Below, one piece after another: positions 48,301 through 57,518 of a DNA stretch of 64,000 bases. This DNA comes from Sporothrix humicola (lineage: Eukaryota > Ascomycota > Sordariomycetes > Ophiostomatales > Ophiostomataceae): the NCBI GenBank assembly GCA_021396245.1, contig WNYE01000014.1, forward strand, positions 186,001 to 250,000, in the 5' to 3' direction. The notes beneath the pieces are model-generated. The model did no database searches. It was not told the origin of the DNA and saw only the letters and a program-made list of their open reading frames with translations. A program made the translations under genes and the position numbers. Within the stretch, counting starts at the first letter, position 1; each line of letters begins with the position of its first letter.

Positions 48301-48605
48301 GTACCAAGATGGAGGTTCCCGTCCGAAGTACCAGAGATGGCAATCCTTGGTCCTCCGAAGAATGGTTGAGTATCGGGCCGGTCAGAACTCAATGTACAAG
48401 TCACTCGAATGATGGCAAGAAATTAATAAATTTAGATATAAATGATTTATCGAATATGCAAAGATAAATATTCCAGTACAGAAAAGAAGCAAATTCACAC
48501 ATCCAGAGTAATCCATTTGATACGAATACGACTGGCATGACAGGATGACAGGGATTCTATTCTGGCACATATCTACAAGTTACATCTCGATATCACTGCG
48601 ACACC

Positions 48606-48630
48606 ACACACACACACATACACACACAAA
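48606..48630. repeat. CA dinucleotide microsatellite
   Basis: About a dozen CA units with one interruption (CATACA). Noncoding. Confidence 0.85.
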
Positions 48631-49440
48631 CCAACACACAGACGGCTGTAAAATCCACGAGTGCGACAGCGAGAGCACTCGGGTCGATGACAGAAAGAGC
48701 CTATCGCAGCATCCCTCACGAATTAAATTTATCAACGGAAAAGTATGACTGGTGGACAGCAAGGTGTTGGCAAACGAAACAGGTCATCCGGTCAACTTGT
48801 GCACTTATTTTTGTTCCTTTTCTTGTGCTTCCCCCCCACGCGACTTCGTGTTGTGAAATTTGTGCGACAGTGACGACAGTGCTCGTTTGCTGTCACTTCC
48901 ACACAGCAATACTGTGTCCAACGGGAAGGAAGATAACTGGACGAAGAGCAAGCATACAGCATATTGGGACGAGACCACCCTCTCACCGGTGCCAGCTCAA
49001 GTGCGGCTACGTGCATTGAGCTCAGCATCCAACCAGCGCCGAGCACATGCAGACGGTGTGTTGGAGGTAGAATTTGCTGTGATCTCTCACGTTGTACTTG
49101 GTCGCACCTGGTCGTACTTGGCCATGCACGTCGACGGTCCTGTCTAGCTGAATCACAGAACAATGCAGAGGAGGCCGTGCCCCTCCTTTCACCTCTTTTT
49201 TATTTTATTTCGGTCGTCTTCGGACACGGCGACGCAGATGCGTTTGCTTTTCTGAGGCTGTCATATGTGCCTACGATGTACTTCATACTCTCTTTGCAAA
49301 CGCAGACACCGGGTGCAGGGGTCTGCGTACTACATTATTTTGTTCTTGCACTTGCAGAAAGCTGAATGCACCTCGTACATTCATGTTTTGGCATCGGGTA
49401 GAGTCGACTGCTTTTCGTAGGATGCGTCCGATGGGTGACT

Positions 49441-49485
49441 GTGATTTGTGTGATTTATGTGATTTATGTGATTTATGTGATTCTG
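49441..49485. repeat. 9-bp tandem repeat, five copies (GTGATTTAT)
   Basis: Five consecutive units; the first (GTGATTTGT) and last (GTGATTCTG) diverge, the middle three are identical. It is followed directly by an 8-bp repeat (TTTGCTCG, two and a half copies, to about 49509). It lies some 350 bp before the start of the 858-residue gene, in its probable promoter. Confidence 0.92.
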
Positions 49486-49837
49486 TTTGCTCGTTTGCTC
49501 GTTTGCTTTCTTTTCTTTTTCCTTCCCCCTTCTGCTTTTATTCGTTTGTTCTTTCGATGTGTGTCAACCTCGTCAATTTTCATGATTGTATGCTCGATGG
49601 CCTGCCCCTCCTCGACTTCCCCGCCATCTTGAACCCTATCTCGAAGAAGACAGCCAGATAGATTTCAGCCTTTCGTTGTATATAAATTGAGGTCCCAGGG
49701 TCGACCAAGGTTTGTGATTTTGTTCCATTGTCTTCATCAAATCCCAACTTCATCTTCAAGATCTTCAGTCACACATTTGATTTTCTATCAAAACCTGATT
49801 ACACAGACATTGTTTATTTTGTTTCACCCCTTTTACT

Positions 49838-52414
49838 ATGCTTGTGCCTCCCCAGCCTGGCATATCCAGCGAAGCATTCACAGCCAAGCCCATTCTCACT
49901 GCCAAATCTTCTGCCTCTTCTGTTTCTTCTTCCAGCATGCCTCCTCAGTCAAGCAAGTCTGCCGGAAAACGGCCTCGTTCTCCGTCCCAGGCTCAGTCGC
50001 AGCCTCCCACAGAGAGATGCTTTCCTCCTTGGATCAACCACCATGAGTGGGCCTTGGAGAGCGACTTTCTGAGCCAGGCCGGCGGCAGTTTTGCCGACCA
50101 TGAAGACGGCGACAGGGCAAAGGCCGAGCAGCGGAGCCAGTACTTTGAGACGGTGATCGAGCAGCAGGAGGAGATGGCCAAAGAGTACCCTTATTTAGTT
50201 CCTGACCTGCGGACAGAGATGACGACGTACGTCTTGTACTGTCCCAATGGCCGCAAAGTCTTGTTGCCCAGCACGGGCGAGGTCAGCACAATGAGGCTGT
50301 GTGTGCGCAAGGAGAAAGAAGGAATGGAGGGAAAGCCGTACTCTGGCATCATTGACGACGACGTCGAGAGCCCGCCTTCCATTGGTGAGGAGTTTATCTA
50401 TGTCCCTACGATGCCTTCTGGCCCGCCCCGGCCGATCCACATTACTGCGCCCCAGATGCTGCCGATCCGGGAGTTGAAACGACTCAGTTCATTTTACAAT
50501 TTCCTGGTGACACCTCCTGGCAGCATGCCGGAAGTGGCCAAGATTATCCGGCAGGCCGGGGCCGAGACGGTTATTTCAAAGCCGCCACCTCCTGAAGCCC
50601 CTGAAGGCCAAGAAACTTCTGAGGCCCCTGAAGCCCCCAAAGCCCCAGAAGCTGCTGCGGTGGCCGAAGGAGATAAGGGAGACACAGCACCTGCTGCCCC
50701 GCCAGAAGTGCCCGAGCTTGACCCGGCCGAGGTTGCCGCATACAACAAACAAGTCAAGGCTCTCCTCCCACCCCTGGTCAAGCTCGTTAAGGGACATCTA
50801 GTGGCCCACATCTCGCGCCAGATCTGTGGCCAGTGGTTTGTCCGGCGTGCTCCCAGCATTTGCATCCCGCTGCTGTGGCCGGCCAATACCAACACGGCCG
50901 TCTTGTCTCTGCTGCCGTCGGAGGGACCTTCGACACCCCGCCAGCCCAGGCTTCAGCTCCAGCTTCTGGCTGTGCCGCAACGTCTGGTCGTCCACGTCGG
51001 CCCCGAAACGGGCCCGACCGCACCGCCGCCGCCTGAGCTGCACGAAGAGTTTTTGGGCAGCGGGCTGTCCTACTTTAGCTTCAGCAAGCTCAACCTGCTG
51101 GAAGTCATCTTCAACCCGTGGAAGCAGCGCGTGTACACGACCCAGGGGCCCGACGTCGAGGCGGATGAGCGCAAGCTGGAAATAGCTGGGGAAGAGCGAG
51201 TCGAGCGCTTCAGAAGGATGAACGAGCAGCTGCAGGCGGCCTGGAAAGAAGCGGATGAAGAGAAAGTGAGGAGGCGGGAAGAGCGGAAAGCAATGGAAGA
51301 GGCAAAGAAGAGGGAGAGAAGGGAAAAGGGGCTTCCGGAAGAAGAAGAAAAACAGGATGACGACGAGGACAAAGACTCGACAGAAGACGATGATGATTGC
51401 ATTTCTACCCACGGCTCCAACAAGGGAGTCAGGAAATATACCGGCAAGGAGTCTGTTCGGCGAGGCAGGCCTGCCAAACGGCCTGCTCCCAAGGCAAAGT
51501 CGCCTCATCCTCCCAAAAGGCTGGCCAAGATGCCATCGTTTGTAAAGCCGCCATTGTCACTCGAGTACCCACCACCTTCTTCTTCGCAGACGGCATCTTC
51601 ACCAAAGGCAACTCACTCGTCGGCTGTCCCATCCAAAGTGACGAAGCCCCGTCAACAAGTCAAAGCTCGGCAGGAAGTCAGGGCTCCTCCCAAGCTGTCA
51701 CCAAAGATTCATCCAGCCGTGAGCGAGGCCGACCGGCAGATGATGCACAGCCTGCAGTATATTCCCCGTCCTGTCCATCCGGAAATTTACGGACATGCTC
51801 CGGGGCCGTCCAACCCTCTGGAAAGATTGTCTCCGGGACTTCAACAGTTGGAGATGCCACCTCAGTATGTGTTTACGGGATCCCCCCAGCCCCAGGCACA
51901 GACACAAATCCCACAGCAGCGTTTTCTGCCCCGGACAAGTGTGGAGCTGGACGCAGATGGGAAACTGCCATCCCTCAAAACTCTTCTCAACGAGGTAGAG
52001 TTTCTGAACAGAAAGCACGGCATGCATTCCCCCGACGGGAGTGCAAGCGGTCCGGCATCGCCGATTTCAGTGTCTTCGACGTCGTCGGCAGCTCTGATGC
52101 CGCCTCCGCCTCTGCCGTCGCCGCGACAGTTTACCCGCCAGGGGTCTGTGTCTGTGCCTGTGCCTGTGTCTGTGGCCGTTCCTGCTCAACAAGCATCACC
52201 TCCCACAGTGCACCACCACTACGATCCCCACCAGCAGAGCCACGATCAGACTCGCGCTCAGGATGGCGAGCAGTTGGGCCAGCGTCTGCGGGAACGGCAC
52301 TTGACCTTTGAGGACAGGAGGCACCACATTGACTTGAGGCCGAACCAACAGTCGCGGTGGCCACAGGCGCAGGTGACGCAGCGGACGAGGAGACAAAGTA
52401 GGAGACAAGAGTAG
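49838..52414 (+). CDS. 858-residue protein of unknown function with charged coiled-coil and disordered tail
   Basis: An intact single-exon ORF with A at -3 of its ATG. I do not recognise a family. A Ser-rich start contains a possible nuclear signal (GKRPRSPS). Residues about 60-240 and 300-440 look folded, with segments such as PPWINHHEWALESDFLSQAG, MTTYVLYCPNGRKVLLPS and HISRQICGQWFVRRAPSICI. Between them is a Pro/Glu/Ala repeat (EAPEGQETSEAPEAPKAPEA, about 252-271). A highly charged Lys/Glu helix, likely coiled coil, spans about 447-505. An acidic run follows (DDDEDKDSTEDDDD), then a basic Pro/Ser/Gln-rich disordered tail with many short Pro motifs. An internal Met near residue 34 (MPPQSSKSAGKRPRSP) could be the true start. 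The composition suggests a nuclear or scaffold protein, an inference only. Confidence 0.78.
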   Translation: MLVPPQPGISSEAFTAKPILTAKSSASSVSSSSMPPQSSKSAGKRPRSPSQAQSQPPTERCFPPWINHHEWALESDFLSQAGGSFADHEDGDRAKAEQRSQYFETVIEQQEEMAKEYPYLVPDLRTEMTTYVLYCPNGRKVLLPSTGEVSTMRLCVRKEKEGMEGKPYSGIIDDDVESPPSIGEEFIYVPTMPSGPPRPIHITAPQMLPIRELKRLSSFYNFLVTPPGSMPEVAKIIRQAGAETVISKPPPPEAPEGQETSEAPEAPKAPEAAAVAEGDKGDTAPAAPPEVPELDPAEVAAYNKQVKALLPPLVKLVKGHLVAHISRQICGQWFVRRAPSICIPLLWPANTNTAVLSLLPSEGPSTPRQPRLQLQLLAVPQRLVVHVGPETGPTAPPPPELHEEFLGSGLSYFSFSKLNLLEVIFNPWKQRVYTTQGPDVEADERKLEIAGEERVERFRRMNEQLQAAWKEADEEKVRRREERKAMEEAKKRERREKGLPEEEEKQDDDEDKDSTEDDDDCISTHGSNKGVRKYTGKESVRRGRPAKRPAPKAKSPHPPKRLAKMPSFVKPPLSLEYPPPSSSQTASSPKATHSSAVPSKVTKPRQQVKARQEVRAPPKLSPKIHPAVSEADRQMMHSLQYIPRPVHPEIYGHAPGPSNPLERLSPGLQQLEMPPQYVFTGSPQPQAQTQIPQQRFLPRTSVELDADGKLPSLKTLLNEVEFLNRKHGMHSPDGSASGPASPISVSSTSSAALMPPPPLPSPRQFTRQGSVSVPVPVSVAVPAQQASPPTVHHHYDPHQQSHDQTRAQDGEQLGQRLRERHLTFEDRRHHIDLRPNQQSRWPQAQVTQRTRRQSRRQE

Positions 52415-55400
52415 GAGATGGAAAGAGGCAAAGAGGTGAAGAGGTGAAGGGCTTGGCTGAGGTCGGCGATTACTCGTCGGTGGGGGGTCTTGTTTGATTT
52501 TCTGGTTTTCTGTTCGGAGTTTCTGATTCTATTTCCATCCTTTCTTGCTTTGTAACGACGATAATGATTCATAAATTGCTACCTTAACCACCACTTAACA
52601 TTGACAATGCCCATTCAAGCAACTGGCCGTGCCGCGCAATACTTTGTGTTTGTGATTGTGACCGATTGCAACGTCGTACAAGAAGACAAGGCTCTCAAAT
52701 CAGGAAAACGACAATCCAGAACTGGGAAAACGAGAGGTATTGGTAATGGCTCAAAGGATGGCACGGGCATATTTTGATTTTTGTTGTTGGATTACCGACC
52801 CCCAACGACCATCCAACCGCTCAACCATTCAATATCCAACGTTTATTGCGTCGGACAAGAACCAACAGACACGGATAAGAACGCGGACACAAACACGGAC
52901 AGCGGACCGTAGTTGCAAAATCCCACAGAGGACTCTCACCTTGTCACCTTGTTGTTTTGTCACTTTGACATTTTGTCACTTGTCATTTCATCACCGTCTT
53001 GTCACACCAACGGACAATTTGAAGCATGAACGTTCAGTCACATGAACATAGCAGGATGCAATGAGGGACGGTAACCCATACTTTTGTCTGCTTCCTCCTG
53101 TCAGCATTGACGCCTGAGCGATCGCTACCAAGATGAAATGTGCAGAACTCGTATCAGATTATTTTTGTCACGGTACTGTTTGCACAGCTGTGTGCGGCTG
53201 CGAGAATTAAATTGCGGTGTGGAGAGGCGCGGACCTGCGGAAATCAAAATCATTCGGATTGGGCAGAGATTCGTGTTACACAAACTCGAGGGCCAAATTG
53301 GGCTGGGAATTGCGTGTTGTCACGGAAAGAATGCGATGCAATACGAAGAGAATTGGCCTCCAACGTAAAAGTCTCCCTGGTTTGCTCGCAGGATACGCCG
53401 TATTTACACCCCTCTCCATCTGTCCATGTGACGGTTTGTTCACCGAAGTCTGGGAATCAATGTCCGATACGTCTCACCTTGGATGCGAGAGGTGAGGGAG
53501 GTGGTACTTGTTGATGTATCTGTACATTATACTCCGTATATTGTTGTGCATTCGATGTATTCATGTATTTTATGTATCTGCGTGTTGATATATGTACAAG
53601 CTGCCAGATGCGTCTTTTATGAAGCACTACAAGCACATTCTTTGATACCGTTGGAAAGATACTTTGTGATACTTGGATACAATTCATGGCGCGTGCTTCT
53701 TTCGTTGGATATTGGATACTCAAAACTGCTATTGTGAACTTCCTTGTCGCCGTTGTTTGTCTCTTCCTTCGTGTCTTTCCTTTTTGTCTTTCCTTTTTGT
53801 CTTTCCTTTTTGTCTTCCTTTTTGTCTTACACAACTGATTGTGGGTTATCTCCGCCTCCTGGTGGCGTTTCTTTTCTGGGCAAACGACAATGCCCACAAC
53901 TCTACGGCCCTTCAGCCCCTGTAATACCCCCGTATCTTCACTGTCTCCACGCTTCTTCAGTGTGGCACTCTCCGCAGAATGGTCGATCAGCACTGTCCCC
54001 AGGGTTCACTTTTGACAAATACCTGGTGATCTTCATTCCACCTTCCCTTTTGTGATGCTCTTTCTCTCCCACACGCTGCCCTCAAGAATGCACAGGAATG
54101 CAGTTTCCCCATGGTTCCTCCCACGTCCGCCTCGTTTCCTCGTTTTCTCGTTTTCTGACCAGTCCCGTTTGTTCATTTTGTCTTTCAAAGTCTCAAGCAC
54201 TTTGGTGATCACCCCGCTTGTCTTGTCTGGGGTTGGAGGGAAAACAGTGGACGCGGGCCCTAGTCGTTAGGGGATGATCACCCTACCTTTTTGCTGGGTT
54301 GCCCATCTCCACTCTGGACGGCGAACACTTTCGAGCCCGCACTTTTCCTTTTCCCTGGGTCTTTCTCACAGAACATCTTATCTTGGCCTGGCACTGGCTT
54401 GCGACTTCTGCAAGGACCGTGTGAGCGGGGATGCTTGTGATCTTGGGAGTCAAAAGAAAAAAAAAAGACGAGATACGTCCATACGAGGCGCCACCATTTT
54501 CTGCCAGACCGAGAGTGCAAGGACCATGTCTGTGACCAGTCCTCTGTCTTTCACCTTGTCACACAGACGGCGACAATCCGGGGCATCGTGTCACCAACAG
54601 CTCTAATCCGTAGAGTCCTGGTATGAGGCGTCTGTCAAAATACTCGTTTCGGGCTGTGCAACGGTACACGAGATCTGAGAGAGAGAGAGATGCAGTTTGC
54701 AGTTCTTATTCTACTTGCACAAGGCGATTCTTCACGATATGGCAAAGAGAAATGCCATGTTGACCCAATGCACTGGGTACAAGAAAGATGAAAACACATG
54801 TTTGTTTCCAAGTAATTGGGAAGGCGGTAAGAAAGAAGAAAAAAGAAAGATACAAGAGAAGGGGAAAGTGCAAGAAAAGGGAAAGGGCCACTCCTCTTGC
54901 ACCCTGTTACCAGAGTCATGGGAACGAGGAGGGGGACCGACAAGAGGAAAAAGTCAAAATAAAGAACAAGAACAGGCAGATCATCCGCAGTGTCCCCTTG
55001 TTGGTATCTTTTTTTGTATCTTTTCCCTTGGCCTTTTGTTTCTCCTTGTCCCTCCCATTTCGCTCTTTTGTCCTCTTGTCCGGCATCTCCTTGTCAAGAA
55101 CAACGCTAAAACAAACCGGAAGAGACGACAGCCGAGCTTAGCATTGCTACCTTCTTCTCCCCTTCTCCCATAATGGGATTTCTACTTTCCCCTATTGATT
55201 GTCAATTGTCGTGATGTATTTCTCTTCTTCGGAGATCGCTAACAAGGTCCAGGTTCTTCCAGTTTCGCTAGCGCTTTCAGCTGCGGACGCTTGGGCGTTC
55301 ATTTCAACTCTTTGATTTTCTTCGCTTGTCCTTTCACAGCATATTGCCGCTTGACCGGGTAGACCGGTTCCTTTTCCACTCGATCCGTGCCGAGGATTGA

Positions 55401-56447
55401 CAGTAGTGAGCTTGAGCAGACGGAGTACGGAGTAGTCGTAATCTTGAATTGGGGCGTTTTCATTTTTGACGACACTCGACGAAAACACTTATCTCGACCT
55501 CCCTCGATAAACATTAAACAGCCACAAGTAACAAAAATGAGAAATGTGACACGCCAATAATAGAGCCCCGATCGGGCTGACCCCTGGTCGGCGCTGGTGA
55601 TCGAAGGCCATCGACAATCGTGGGTTTGGGGAAGAAGCGAGAAGCGAGAAGCAGGCAAGTTGAAAAAAGAGGAGAGAGGGAGCAGAAGGGAACGAACGAC
55701 AGGGGGCCAGAGGGCGAGAGACCACTCACCTACACTTTCGCCTGCTCTGGAGGCGAGACACCCGCTAAAGACAACATGGAAAAAACAGAGGGGAAATAGA
55801 CAGAAAAATAGGGAGCGAAAGGTGCAAAAACAAAAGGAAAAGGCAGCTGGAAGTCGTGATGGAGGGGGCGTGTAAAACCGAGGCTGAGGAGAACCCCTGC
55901 TGTGGCTAGCTGAGGCTGCCTCGCTGAAGGCGAGTATTGGCCTGTTGGTTCTGCAAGTATCGAGTGTGGATTGAGTGTGGACGACGTCTGCTATGAAGTA
56001 CCTGTCTAGACTAAGCCATTGAAACAATATAGGACATGTGCATCGGAGAAATAAAAAATGCAAATGGATAAACAGAGGCAGGCACAGAACAGAGTCTACG
56101 AAAAGAGAGAGAGAGAGAGAAAACAGGATTGCGGTGGCAGACAGCATGCCATTTTGAATGGGCGTTTCAGACCACAATCCCCAATTTGCTTGTCACTCGA
56201 TGCATTTCCACATTATTTTACTTTTGAATTCTACAGACGAAGCCACTGACTAGAAATGACGAGAGAAAACTGACTCGGTAAATACGATAGAATACGACAG
56301 TACACTACTCTAACAATAATGATATACGACAATAATACAAATGAAAAATACAGGCAGATATGGTAAAGTACACTGTAGTGGGAACAATCGGCGCTGTACG
56401 GAGTACATAAATGCTCGTTTGGATGGCTTGGCCAGGCCCACCCTAGC
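52415..56447. other. 4-kb convergent spacer
   Basis: Both flanking genes point inward. It contains TACTCCGTA at 53530-53538, TACGGAGTA at 55426-55434 and 56397-56405, a 13-bp T/C repeat at 53768-53830, and GA dinucleotide runs near 54677 and 56106. No protein gene or RNA gene recognised. Confidence 0.4.
53768..53830. repeat. 13-bp tandem repeat (TTTTTGTCTTTCC), about five copies
   Basis: Consecutive T/C-rich units with small length changes in the last two. Noncoding simple repeat. Confidence 0.88.
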
Positions 56448-57518
56448 TCACTTGTTGGCCCTCATAGCCTCTGCCTGAGCCTCTGCTTCCACTCGCACGC
56501 GAATCTCGGACGCCACCATTGCCGGCTTGCCCACGACCCGCTGCAAGAGCCGGTACTCTCTCTCTTTGGCGGTCAAGAGTCGGCAAAGGTCTGTAACTGT
56601 GGCTTCGAGTTGACTTTGCGAGGGTGGGCCAGGAATCAAAGCCAGTGGGCCTGGGTAGGGCATCCACAGCCGGCGATGGCGCAGGTAGACGGCTTTCTGG
56701 TCGTGGGTACTGTTGTTTCCAGTCGTGTTCTCCAAGAGTTTGGCCTGCCTTTCGTTGAACTGGAGACGGCGGGCAACGCCTGCCACTTTGGCCGTCACCT
56801 CTTCGAGTGACAAAGAGTCCACCTGGGATGGGCGGTGCCATTCAGAGACGGGGATGCAGTGCGTGCCCAAAGTGCAGCCGGCACAGGCCCAGAGGAAGGT
56901 GGTGCTGGCAGGCAAGTCGGTTCCTGGGATGGCCATTTTGTTCCATCGGGAAAGGAGAGAAGGAAGGTCGTCTGGTGTAAGGTCGGGCCCTCTCCTGCGT
57001 TCCTCTTCGTCGTTGTACGCCGGAACCTTGACAGAGGCGTGCGTCTCCGCATTCGAGACGGCCTCGACGCGGTCCAGTTCCAAAAGGTTGCCGTTACCGT
57101 CGCCCATGCTGACCATGCCGCGGAGCAAAAACATCTGAGCAGCCGACCAGATGCGGTCGATGCGAGAGGGAAGGGTGATCATAAAGGCCGAAGAGGTGCT
57201 GTCGTCGTCATCATCATCACCGTCATTGTCAGTGTCGCCCGATTCGATCTGGTAGAAGCCCTGGGCCAACAGACAGGCTTCGTGGAATCCGCGGCCCGCC
57301 CGCACATTGTCGACACCATTTTGTCGTTTGTGCTCGTAGAGGTAGGCACACTTGATGAACCGGGTGAGATCTCGGTGGAAGCGACCTGGCAGAGCCAGAG
57401 CATAGGCGAGCTTGAAAATGTGTTTGGCAGACAGAGGTTTGTGTTTGGCAGTCGTGGTCGTGGCCGCAGATGTGGCCGTATTGCTGCCATTTGATTTCTT
57501 GTTGTTGGTGAGGGCCAT
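56448..57518 (-). CDS. 356-residue protein of unknown function with an acidic run
   Basis: An intact single-exon ORF with C-ending codon preference; ATG at 57518 (ACATGG context). I do not recognise it. The N-terminus is Asn/Ser/Thr-rich. A likely helical domain starts near residue 28 (KPLSAKHIFKLAYALALPGR, then HRDLTRFIKCAYLYEHKR). An Asp run (about 95-106, from GAT/GAC repeats) separates it from an ITLPSRIDRIWSAAQMFLLR helix. A cysteine pair occurs in WACAGCTLGTHC. The C-terminal third has a helical Arg/Glu/Ala segment (TVTDLCRLLTAKEREYRLLQ to the AEAQAEAM tail), possibly coiled coil. There are no membrane helices or signal peptide. Its promoter lies in the right-hand spacer. Confidence 0.75.
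   Translation of the reverse strand: MALTNNKKSNGSNTATSAATTTTAKHKPLSAKHIFKLAYALALPGRFHRDLTRFIKCAYLYEHKRQNGVDNVRAGRGFHEACLLAQGFYQIESGDTDNDGDDDDDDSTSSAFMITLPSRIDRIWSAAQMFLLRGMVSMGDGNGNLLELDRVEAVSNAETHASVKVPAYNDEEERRRGPDLTPDDLPSLLSRWNKMAIPGTDLPASTTFLWACAGCTLGTHCIPVSEWHRPSQVDSLSLEEVTAKVAGVARRLQFNERQAKLLENTTGNNSTHDQKAVYLRHRRLWMPYPGPLALIPGPPSQSQLEATVTDLCRLLTAKEREYRLLQRVVGKPAMVASEIRVRVEAEAQAEAMRANK

Larger units (their letters stand above)
36267..49837. other. 13.6-kb gene desert
   Basis: The longest gene-free stretch. The first kilobase is the promoter and leader of the minus-strand gene. The rest has only short ORFs on both strands without coding bias. AT-rich parts occur at about 37660-37760, 44880-45240 and 46380-47100. 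Simple repeats include a purine tract at about 42284-42334, a 7-bp repeat at 41919-41946, a CA tract at 48606-48630 and a 9-bp repeat at 49441-49485. No terminal repeats, transposase or reverse transcriptase signatures, and no tRNA-like B box, were seen. Confidence 0.4.
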
